Source of the DNA: Isoetes taiwanensis
Taxonomy: Eukaryota; Streptophyta; Lycopodiopsida; Isoetales; Isoetaceae
DNA length: 64,000 nucleotides
Direction: 5' to 3'
NCBI GenBank assembly: GCA_021234155.1
Contig: JAJEKV010000078.1
Coordinates: 3,941,225 to 4,005,224 of the forward strand
Positions within the stretch are counted from its first letter, which is position 1, and each line of letters starts with the position of its first letter. The notes beneath the pieces were generated by a model that saw nothing but the letters and a program-made list of their open reading frames with translations, was not told where the DNA came from and did no database searches. This document shows, piece by piece, positions 25,077-34,429 of this stretch. Position numbers and translations under genes: made by a program.

Positions 25077-25700
25077 CTACCACATTGTCAGGCAAAGATG
25101 TCGATGTACTCTTCCCAATATCCGCTATTGCCATGAGCTCCTCCATTTGGAGGCTTCTCATTGAAAATGTCCCTCCCTTTGTAGCATCTTCACCCCTCGG
25201 GTTCCTCATGCGATCTGAGAATGTATATCGGGGATAAGATGACAGACGACATTGTGGATTGCTTCGCCGACTTCATATTAAGATGCAGAGGACAAAACCA
25301 GGCATATGTGAACCAAGGGAGCCGCCGTTGTGCCTTTACTTTGGAAGGAAATCGCCGCAGAGGACATGGACGCAGCATCAAAGATGCAAAATTTCTTTGC
25401 TTCATCCCTAATCTATACATGCCATCAAGCGGAGGAGGCCATTCGCCAAGCGCCGCCTCGATTCAGCGAGCCTCTAAAGGGCGATCACTTAAGTAGCCAA
25501 GCTTCCTGCGCTCGACCGCTTTGAGACTAATTACGATGAAGAATGGCCACGCATTCCAATTTAAGGTGCAACTCTGCATTTCTATTCCAAGAATTCACGA
25601 AGAGCCTAAAATCGAAAACGAAGATGAGATGTTGCCCAACTCCATTTTAAAGGATCCGCCATCTCGGACTTCTTCCGGATCGTGACAAATGATGGGCGGG
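25077..25700 (+). pseudogene. Coding remnant of unknown family running into duplication copy A
   Basis: I do not recognise the protein. In frame order one reads PTTLSGKDVDVLFPISAIAM (from 25077), then after a slip DKMTDDIVDCFADFILRCRG (25235-25295), then LLWKEIAAEDMDAASKMQNF (25333-25392) and EEAIRQAPPRFSEPLKGDHL (25432-25491). After 25525 further coherent pieces are NYDEEWPRI and NEDEMLPNSI. The part from 25466 on is repeated at 30703 onward, but the first 400 bp are not, so the duplication starts inside this unit. It may be host sequence next to, or captured by, the Helitron-related unit. No catalytic residues can be assigned. Confidence 0.35.
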
Positions 25701-26139
25701 GTTAGCTTCCCCAAAGAAATTTAGAAGTGTTCGACCACTTGCGCCATTTGAGCAATACAAAAGGCGTGGCATTTTTGTACATATCAACCAAGGAAAGGCA
25801 TCCCACACGAATTCTATTATGGTAAAAAGAAAAACCCAGGAAGAAGAAGAAGAATTGGGGTGTTTTCTTGGCTGGTGAAACAGGCCGTTTCTTTGATTTG
25901 CTTCTCTAACTGGTGGTGCCCGTCTGCAGGTGCTATCACAGATCTCGGGAAAAAAAAATGCAATGGTTTCTTGTTTGGGTACAATCACTGCTTTTTTAGG
26001 ATGGAATTTTGTAGACTATGTATTTAGCCCAAGGCCATGCTCGCTACAACCGCTATTATATTCATCCTCGGGACTCGTCATGAACTCTAACAAAAAACCG
26101 GAAAGAGATGATCATGGTATGGGTTATCACCGAGAGATG

Positions 26140-26220
26140 CAGGTCCAGAATAGCTCCCCGGGATTGGCATCGAGAAAACCCAAGCGGCACTTATCATGTG
26201 ATTCTAAGAAAAAAAATTGC
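26140..26220 (+). repeat. Internal direct repeat, first unit (copy A)
   Basis: CAGGTCCAGAATAGCTCCCC through CATGTGATTCTAAG and an A-run. It recurs at 26560-26645 and, in copy B, at 31388-31468 and 31803-31890. The repeat predates the large duplication because both copies carry the pair. Confidence 0.85.
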
Positions 26221-26559
26221 ACCTGTAACTATCGTTATAGACATGATGAGTCCTATATCAACACGTAAAGTATGTTTCAAAGGCCATTTCTCTCGTTTCT
26301 ACCTCCAAAATTTGAGCTTCAAATCCTCCCTTTTAGATAGTTTAGATGCCAAAAGAACTCTCCTAGCTAAACCGATTAAGGAGCACTATGTCCAAACACC
26401 CAAAATTTCCTCCAATCAGAGATTGGCGAAAATGCACTGAAACCCATGCCTGCACCCAAGTTCTAAAACCCATGCCTATGCCCAAGCACCGTAGCTTCTG
26501 ATTACATCCTTCAAACATTTGAATCCTCGGTAATTTATGGGATTAAACCAAAAAATAGG

Positions 26560-26645
26560 CAGGTCCATAGCTCCCCGGGATTGGCATCATCATGAAAACC
26601 CAAGCGGCACTATCATGTGATTCTAAGAAAAAAAAATGCAAAAGA
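26560..26645 (+). repeat. Internal direct repeat, second unit (copy A)
   Basis: It carries the same block order as 26140-26220, with a short deletion after GGTCCA and an insertion of ATC after GGCATC. An A-run follows. Confidence 0.85.
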
Positions 26646-27111
26646 AAAATACCACAAAGCCTTTGAACCGTGAAGAAACTGAGTTTTTTTTTTTCCCCTT
26701 CAGACAGAGAACCGTTAAGCAGCTGTATGTTTTTTTCCCCACCAAGGGCATTAGGATGGAATGAATCCTCGACATGGCTTGCAGATGCATGTCCCAAAGT
26801 TGGGCCTGCACACCATTCCCAATATTAAATTCATTGAATCAAACTAGAAACTATACGTCTTGATGTGTCTTGATGTGACGTGATATTACTAAGATATTCC
26901 TTGACATTAACATGAGGTGTATCTGTGATGGCAATAACTCCAACCAAAATAGCTTCCTATTGTCCTCTACGGCTTCAAAAATTATCACGTGCCCACGTTC
27001 ATGATTAGGCCTACCCGATATTATTCTTCATTAAATGCTTGCAATATCAGACCATTTAAATGTCTAATCACATTTGCTTGGCAAGTGTCCACATCTTAGT
27101 GGATGTGCACT

Positions 27112-27119
27112 TATATAAA
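27112..27119 (+). promoter_or_regulatory. TATA box of the duplicated unit (copy A)
   Basis: TATATAAA stands about 30 bp upstream of a pyrimidine/purine stretch (CGTCCGCAACAACTCATC) suitable as a transcription start. The same box is conserved in copy B at 32358-32365. It precedes the minisatellite and would place the repeats in the transcribed leader. This is inference from motif and spacing only. Confidence 0.45.
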
Positions 27120-27293
27120 TGCAAGGGCTCCACTTTCGTCCGCAACAACTCATCTGCTTGAGTTTTTGGGCGCTTGCTTCTCCCTTCGTGATTGCCTTGA
27201 CAAGGTATAATGGGGTAGTATTTTTTCGGCCTATCCTTAAATTTTAGTGTTCTTCATTCACATGTGGTTTCATCTGAATTCATGCCCCCCTCC

Positions 27294-28190
27294 CCCCAAC
27301 CAAAAGCATGTCTTCTAGCTCTTTCTTTGTGTTTTTATTCCCTTCGTTATTCCTTCCTATTTCCCTTGAGTTCCCCTCCTATAATGTTAGTACTTTGTTC
27401 CCCGTTCTATTTGCCTTTTTATCGTAGTTGTTTTTTCTCTTTTCTATAGTGTTAGCGCTCTCCCCTTGCACCCCCTTCACTCCGTATAATTGTGCGATTA
27501 TCAGTTCCTCGAGTTCCCTCCCCAACCAAAAGCATGTGTTCTAGCTCTTTCTTTGTGTTTTTTATTCCTTCGTTATTCCTTCCTATTTCCCTTGAGTTCC
27601 CCTCCTATAATGTTAGTACTTTGTTCCCCCTTTCTATTTGCCTTTTATAGTAGTTGTTTTTTTCTCTTTTCTATAGTGTTAGCGCTCTCCTTGCACCCCT
27701 TCACTCCGTATAATTGCGTATCGAGTTCCTCGAGTTCCTCCCCAACCAAAAAGCATGTGTTCTAGCTCTTTCTTTGTGTTTTTATTCCCTTCGTTATTCC
27801 TTCCTATTTCCCTTGAGTTCCCCTCCTATAATGTTAGTACTTTGTTCCCCCTTTCTATTTGCCTTTTTATAGTAGTTGTTTTTTCTCTTTTCTATAGTGT
27901 TAGCGCTCTCCCCTTGCACCCCCTTCACTCCGTATAATTGCAGTATCGAGTTCACTCGAGTTCCCTCCCCCCCAACCAAAAGCATGTGTTCTAGCTCTTT
28001 CTTTGTGTTTTTATTCCCTTCGTTATTCCTTCCTATTTCCTTGAGTTCCCCCTCCTATAATGTTAGTACTTTGTTCCCCTTTCTATTTGCCTTTTATAGT
28101 AGTTGTTTTTTCTCTTTTCTATAGTGTTAGCGCTCTCCCTTGCACCCCCTTCACTCGGTATAATTGCGATGATCGAGTTCACTCGAGTTC
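27294..28190 (+). repeat. Minisatellite of 220-230-bp units, four units (copy A)
   Basis: The units begin CCAACCAAAAGCATGT at 27296, 27522, 27742 and 27972. Each contains TTCCTTCCTATTTCCCTTGA, CCTATAATGTTAGTAC, TATAGTGTTAGCGCTC and a TCGAGTTC...CTCGAGTTCC junction. The open frames through it (many F, S, L, P) are by-products of a pyrimidine-rich repeat, not proteins. Confidence 0.92.
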
Positions 28191-28448
28191 CTTTACGTGT
28201 GTTTCCCTTTACCTTGATAGGGCCTCAACTCAACTTTTCCTTCTTTTTAAGCCAACTCTTCGCAATGAATGGAACCTCCCTTTCTTTTATAGAATTCAAT
28301 TTATATTATTCAATAAATATAATTCTTTGAGTATCCCATGATACGTGGTTTGATAATGTTTTCGATTTCGGATGGGCAAGCCATTGTCAAGGCTATCGTC
28401 TTTATGGCGTCTAAAATAAAATAATTTCTATCGTAGCAATTAAAGGGC

Positions 28449-28724
28449 ATGGAAACCGGTTATACCCGTCGAGTGTGGTTGGATTCGTGGTTCATCGAGT
28501 TGTTGTTTGATGCTTTAGTTGTGGGGCGCTTCCTCCCTCGCTCCCTCCTCCATAAATTAGAAGTAGTGGAAACAAACCATCCATCTGGTGTCGTCCCTTA
28601 CTTGCTCCAAAAACATATGGGCTGTGACTCCCTTGATCCTTCAGGCATTTTCAAAGTGAATATGGAGTTAGTAGATGGTGGAGTTGAATTTGGAATATTT
28701 AGTGATGATTGTTTTTTTAATTAG
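28449..28724 (+). CDS. Anonymous 91-codon ORF, conserved in both copies
   Basis: I do not recognise this protein. The ATG at 28449 opens 91 codons ending in TAA (last residues DDCFFN). The central part, from LFDALVVGRFLPRSLLHKLE to the end, is preserved without change in copy B (33533-33757), but in copy B the first 17 codons are out of frame after small indels. No signal peptide, membrane helix or known motif is evident. The frame lies between the minisatellite and the Helitron ORF. Identity between copies reflects recent duplication and so is weak evidence for coding function. Confidence 0.3.
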   Translation: METGYTRRVWLDSWFIELLFDALVVGRFLPRSLLHKLEVVETNHPSGVVPYLLQKHMGCDSLDPSGIFKVNMELVDGGVEFGIFSDDCFFN

Positions 28725-29399
28725 TGGTTGATCAGACTTGGAACGTCAAGTGTACTTTTGACCTTAAATGTTGTTGGCATGATGCATGGCATTGAATATA
28801 TGTGCATTGGCTTAATTTGGTGTTTGACTCTTGCACTGTAGTAAATGGCGGAAATGACCGTAGAGACCGTTGAGTCTATAGTCTCCCAAGGATTAGATAA
28901 AATGTCTAAGGATGCAACCACTTTCGGCACTAAAAGGCTTCTTGCACAATTAACTTCGCCTCCATCGATTTGCTCCAGTTGTTGAGGCCAACGATGCTCC
29001 TTTGAGTGCGGCTTTTATAGGGGAGCTGTAGAGGCTTTAGATAGTAATAGAAAATTACATAGTTATGCTATTACATCAGACCTACTATTATGGTATGGTA
29101 TATATACAATGTGTACCAACCTATTATGCAAGTCACATATAGTCTATGAGAGATGACAATTGTTTCATGTTGAGTAAAAAACAAGTACATGTCGTTATTG
29201 TTATTGGTCTACTTTGTATAATATTAAAAGAGGGGTAATGAATTATGCTAATAGGCTCATTCTACTTTCAGATACTCAATGTCTTTCTTACTCGACACCC
29301 TGTATGGATGATTTTCGAGGAAGCGAACGGACGTAAGTTCTCCTTCTACGTCAATTTAATAGAAAGCTCTTCGTGCTTACAATAGTGTGTGGACTAGAC

Positions 29400-30384
29400 A
29401 TGGATGCTAGCCTATCGAACTCCGTTGAAAACCACATAGAAATTAATGGTAGTACAAGACCATATGCACGTTTAAGGGCAATGGCAAGAGAGCGAACTAG
29501 ACAACTCCGATCTGGAGTGATAGAGGGGAGGGGGCGTAATGTACCAATAGTAGGTTATAGGGAGAGGAATCGTCGAATCGAGAGAGAAGCAGTGCATAAA
29601 CTTGAGTGAACAAGCTAGAGAGAGTCGCGAGAGAATGCAAGACAACGGTCAAGAGCGTCAATCCGGGACTCGTGGTGGATTTCATGAAGTTCCTTCTCAC
29701 AACTGGAGTTGGAACATCCCACACTACTTCAACACCAAACATGACGGACACCAATGGAATGGACTTACTTGAAAGATCGCCGCCAGTTGCAATTGAGCAA
29801 GCAACTAGGATGCCTTCAACATCAGATGTGTCACCCATCAATGAAGACGAGATGTCCAACGGGTCACCGACAGTTGTAGGTGGAGTCGGAGCAACTAGAA
29901 CAGCACAAGACATGTCATCCACCAATGTAGATGCGTTGTTAGATGGGCCATCTGTTGCGGATGAGCAAAATATATATAAAGATGAGCAATATGCACGACT
30001 AAGTGAAGACCGTAGGGAGGAATTGCGTCATAGACGTAGGGAACGATATGCCAATCTGACCGATGAAGATAGAAACCGTACACGTCGAACGAATAGAGAA
30101 TGTGACCCTAACGCACATTGGCAAGATCGTGCACGTCATATGAGATTAACAATCAACCGAACATTCACAATGTGCACGTGGGCTAAAAGCGTTGTAACGC
30201 ATTGCCACATACCATTGCTTAACGTTGAACAAGATGGGTTTTGTTGTAATAAGGGTAAGTGGCTACTCCCACAGTTACCACCTTTGCCTGATGCACTAGT
30301 TAATTTATACGATGTGTTGGGCTTCAACGGAAAGTGCAGAAAGATAAATAAATTATTTTGTTTTAGTGTGCTTGGACTACCTAT
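29400..30384 (+). pseudogene. Helitron-like protein N-terminus (copy A, truncated)
   Basis: The ATG at 29400 opens an arginine-rich start (MDASLSNSVENH, then RAMARERTRQLR). After a frame change near 29600 the frame runs to 30384. The Arg/Glu-rich stretch DRREELRHRRRERYANLTDE (about 30007-30066) and a block with FCCNKGKWLLPQLPPLPDAL (about 30239-30298) are typical of the region before the Rep domain in plant Helitrons, where a CC.KGK...LP.LP pattern recurs. The frame follows the copy B protein until FSVLG, then diverges and stops after two more residues. Copy A therefore lacks the Rep (HUH) and helicase domains and cannot be autonomous. Confidence 0.7.
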
Positions 30385-30702
30385 GTAAAGCGGTATAATT
30401 TGTTCTTAAAATTAGAAGGGTAATATTTTCGGGTGAGGAGAGAGGTGGGGTCGACACGTACGATTATATTGCATTACCAAATACAAGAAAAAGGAAAACC
30501 AAGAGATAGCCACGTTTTTGTTCTTATCCGGTTTGAGCGAATCCGCTCGATCAAAGCCTATCTCCCTCCTCAAGCAGATTGTAAAAAATGGCGATGGCGG
30601 AAATACTCTAGTTTGTGCTATTGGCTTCAACAAGCTTGGTATGCGGTGAAGAATTGGGTGCTTCCGATCCGTGTTTTTTATGCAATTTTTGAGCTAGGGT
30701 TC
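30376..30702 (+). repeat. Spacer between duplication copies, containing R2-like sequence
   Basis: 327 bp not shared by the two copies. Its first half (CTTAAAATTAGAAGGGTAAT, GTCGACACGTACG, then an A-rich stretch) resembles R2 at 21690-21800 and 55730-55830. An ATGGCGATGGCGGAAATACTC stretch near 30588 resembles the start-codon context after the 55.8-kb copy, but it stops after seven codons. Confidence 0.4.
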
Positions 30703-31387
30703 GCGAGCCTCTAAAAGGCGATCACTTAAGTAGCCAAGCTTCCTCCGCCTCCGACCGCTTTGAGACTAATTACGATGAAGAATGGCCACAGATTCATTTA
30801 ATTTAAGGTGCAACTCTGCATTTCTATTCCAAGAATTCTAAGAGAGCCTAAAATCGAGAAAAACGAAGATGAGATGTTGCCCAACTCCATTTTTAAAGGA
30901 TCCGCCATCTCGGACTTCTTTCCGGATCGACCCAACAAATGATGGCGGGGTTAGCTTCCCAAAAGAAATTTAGAAGTGTTCGACCACTTGCAAGATTTGA
31001 GCAATACAAAAGCTGTGGCATTTGTACATATCAACCACCGGAAAGGCATCCCACACGGATTCTATTATGGTAAAAAGAAAAACCCAGGAAGAAGAAGAAG
31101 AATTGGGGTGTTTTCTTGGCTGGTGAAACAGGCCGTTTCTTTGATTTGCTTCTCTAACTGGTGGTGCTTCGTACCGTGCTCTACTGCTGCATCTGGGAAA
31201 AAAAATGCAATGGTTTACTGTTTGGGTACAATCACTCTGTTTTTAGGATGGAATTTTGTAGACTATGTATTTAGCCCAAGGCCATGCTCTGCTACAACTG
31301 CTATTATATTCATCCTCGGGACTCTGTCATGAACTCTAACAAAGAAACTGAGCAGATGATCATGGTATGGGTTATCACCGAGAGATG

Positions 31388-31468
31388 CAGGTCCAGAATA
31401 GCTCCCCGGGATTGGCATCGAGAAAACCCAAGCGGCACTTATCATGTGATTCTAAGAAAAAAAATTGC
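31388..31468 (+). repeat. Internal direct repeat, first unit (copy B)
   Basis: Counterpart of 26140-26220. Confidence 0.85.
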
Positions 31469-31802
31469 ACCTGTAACTATCGTTATAGACATGATGAGTC
31501 CTATATCAACACAGAAAGTATGTTTCAAAGGCCATTTCTCTCGTTTCTACCTCCAGTCCAGTGAGCTTCAAATCCTCCCTTTTAGATAGTTTCGCATGCC
31601 AAAAGAACTCTCCTAGCTCGCTTCAGTGTGAGCACTATGTCCAAACACCCAAAATTTCCTCCAATCAGAGATTGGCGAAAATGCACTGAAACCCATGCCT
31701 GCACCCAAGTTCTAAAACCCATGCCTATGCCCAATAGCTTCTGATTCCATCCTTCAAACATTTGAATCCTCGGTAATTTATGGGATTAAACCAAAAAATA
31801 GG

Positions 31803-31890
31803 CAGGTCCATAGCTCCCCGGGATTGGCATCATCATGAAAACCCAAGCGGCACTATCATGTGATTCTAAGAAAAAAAAATGCAAAAGAAA
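31803..31890 (+). repeat. Internal direct repeat, second unit (copy B)
   Basis: Counterpart of 26560-26645. Confidence 0.85.
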
Positions 31891-32357
31891 AATACCACAA
31901 AGCCTTTGAACCGTGAAGAAACTGAGTTTTTTTTTTTTCCCCTTCAGACAGAGAACCGTTAAGCAGCTGTATGTTTTTTTTCCCCACCAAGGGCATTAGG
32001 ATGGAATGAATCCTCGACATGGCTTGCAGATGCATGTCCCAAAGTTGGGCCTGCACACCATTCCCAATATTAAGTTCATTGAATCAAACTAGAAACTATA
32101 CGTCTTGATGTGTCTTGATGTGACGTGATATTACTAAGATATTCCTTGACATTAACATGAGGTGTATCTGTGATGGCAATAACTCCAACCAAAATAGCTT
32201 CCTATTGTCCTCTACGTCTTCAAAAATTATCACGTGCCCACGTTCATGATTAGGCCTACCCGATATTATTCTTCATTAAAGTGCTTGCAATATCAGACCA
32301 TTTAAATGTCTAATCACATTTGCTAGGCAAGTGTCCACATCTTAGTGGATGTGCACT

Positions 32358-32365
32358 TATATAAA
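32358..32365 (+). promoter_or_regulatory. TATA box of the duplicated unit (copy B)
   Basis: TATATAAA, in the same context as 27112-27119 and upstream of the three-unit minisatellite. Confidence 0.45.
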
Positions 32366-32539
32366 TGTAAGGACTCCATTTTCGTCCGCAACAACTCATC
32401 TGCTTGAGTTTTTGGGCGCTTGCTTCTCCCTTCGTGATTGCCTTCACAAGGTATAATAGGGTAGTATTTTTTCGGCCTATCCTTAAATTTTAGTGTTCTT
32501 CATTCACATGTGGTTTCATCTGAATTCATGCCCCCCTCC

Positions 32540-33215
32540 CCCCAACCAAAAGCATGTGTTCTAGCTCTTTCTTTGTGTTTTTATTCCCTTCGTTATTCCT
32601 TCCTATTTCCCTTGAGTTCCCCTCCTATAATGTTAGTACTTTGTTCCCCGTTCTATTTGCCTTTTTATCGTAGTTGTTTTTTCTCTTTTCTATAGTGTTA
32701 TCGCTTTCACCTTGCACCCCCTTCACTCCGTATAATTGCAGTATCGAGTTCACTCGAGTTCCCTCCCCCCCAACCAAAAGCATGTGTTCTAGCTCTTTCT
32801 TTGTGTTTTTATTCCCTTCGTTATTCCTTCCTATTTCCCTTGAGTTCCCCTCCTATAATGTTAGTACTTTGTTCCCCCTTTCTATTTGCCTTTTATAGTA
32901 GTTGTTTTTTTTTCTCTTTTCTATAGTGTTAGCGCTCTCCCCTTGCACCCCCTTCACTCAGATAATTGCAGTATCGAGTTCACTCGAAGTTCCCTCCCCC
33001 AACCAAAAGCATGTGTTCTAGCTCTTTCTTTGTGTTTTTATTCCTTCGTTATTCCTTCCTATTTCCCTTGAGTTCCCCTCCTATAATGTTAGTACTTTGT
33101 TCCCCTTTCTATTTGCCTTTTTTATAGTAGTTGTTTTTTCTCTTTTCTATAGTGTTAGCGCTCCCCTTGCACCCCTTTCACCCGTATAATTGCGATTATC
33201 GAGTTCTTTCGAGTT
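32540..33215 (+). repeat. Minisatellite of 228-229-bp units, three units (copy B)
   Basis: The units begin at 32542, 32770 and 32999. The sequence is that of copy A with one unit fewer, showing expansion or contraction after the duplication or an assembly collapse. Confidence 0.92.
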
Positions 33216-33532
33216 CCCTTTACGATGTGTTTCCCTTTACCTTGATAGGGCCTCAACTCCAACTTTTCCTTCTTTTAAGCCAACTCTTCGCAATGAATGG
33301 AACCTCCCTTTCTTTTATAGAATTCAATTTATATTATTCAATAAATATAATTCTTTGAGTATCCCATGATACGTGGTTTGATAATGTCCACTGATTTCAG
33401 ATGGGCAAGCCATTGCCGAAGGCTATCGTCAACATGACGTCTAAAATAAAATAATTTCTATACGTAGCAATTAAAGGGCATGGAGACCAGTTATACCACG
33501 TCGAGTGTGGTTGGATTCAGGGTTCATCAGAG

Positions 33533-33757
33533 TTGTTGTTTGATGCTTTAGTTGTGGGGCGCTTCCTCCCTCGCTCCCTCCTCCATAAATTAGAAGTAGT
33601 GGAAACAAACCATCCATCTGGTGTCGTCCCTTACTTGCTCCAAAAACATATGGGCTGTGACTCCCTTGATCCTTCAGGCATTTTCAAAGTGAATATGGAG
33701 TTAGTAGATGGTGGAGTTGAATTTGGAATATTTAGTGATGATTGTTTTTTTAATTAG
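33533..33757 (+). pseudogene. Counterpart of the anonymous 91-codon ORF (copy B)
   Basis: The last 70 or so codons are identical in protein to 28449-28724. The ATG at 33480 lies in a different frame because of small indels near 33500-33530, so no ATG leads into this frame. Confidence 0.3.
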
Positions 33758-34429
33758 TGGTTGATCAGACTTGGAACGTCAAGTGTACTTTTGACCTTAA
33801 ATGTTGTTGGCATGATGCATGGCATTGAATATATGTGCATTGGCTTAATTTGGTGTTTGACTCTTGCACTGTAGTAAATGGCGGAAATGACCGTAGAGAC
33901 CGTTGAGTCTATAGTCTCCCAAGGATTAGATAAAATGTCTAAGGATGCAACCACTCAGCACTAAAAGGCTTACTGCACAATTAACTCGCCTCCATCGACT
34001 GCTCCAGATTGTTGAGGCCAACGATGCTCCTTTGAGTGCGGCTTTTATAGGGGAGCTGTAGAGGCTTTAGATAGTAATAGAAAATTACATAGTTATGCTA
34101 TTACATCAGACCTACTATTATGGTATGGTATATATACAATGTGTACCAACCTATTATGCAAGTCACATATAGTCTATGAGAGATGACAATTGTTTCATGT
34201 TGAGTAAAAAACAAGTACATGTCGTTATTGTTATTGGTCTACTTTGTATAATATTAAAAGAGGGGTAATGAATTATGCTAATAGGCTCATTCTACTTTCA
34301 GATACTCAATGTCTTTCTTACTCGACACCTGTATGGATGATTTTCGAGGGAAGCGAACGGACGTAAGTTCTCCTTCTACGTCAATTTAATAGAAAGCTCT
34401 TCGTGCTTACAATAGTGTGTGGACTAGAC

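Larger units (their letters stand above)
25466..30375 (+). repeat. Large tandem duplication, copy A
   Basis: About 4.9 kb, matched along its length by 30703-35410. It begins GCGAGCCTCTAAA and ends at GTGCTTGGA inside the Helitron-like reading frame. Order within the copy: unknown coding remnant, two internal 85-bp direct repeats, TATA box, four-unit minisatellite, anonymous conserved stretch, Helitron N-terminal ORF. Long blocks (for example 28500-28920) are almost base-identical to copy B, which indicates a recent duplication. The differences are concentrated in short indels. Confidence 0.93.

Noticed and set aside
25930-26440. Two overlapping plus-strand ORFs of about 110 codons
   Set aside because: They run through the 85-bp direct repeat and differ in copy B by indels. 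No motif supports either frame.
27294-28190. Regularly spaced repeats that could suggest a CRISPR-like array
   Set aside because: Units are 220-230 bp and directly adjacent with no unique spacers, in a plant-type context. This is a minisatellite.
29497-29925. 142-codon minus-strand ORF
   Set aside because: It lies opposite the Helitron N-terminal frame, which has the recognisable Arg-rich and CC.KGK blocks.
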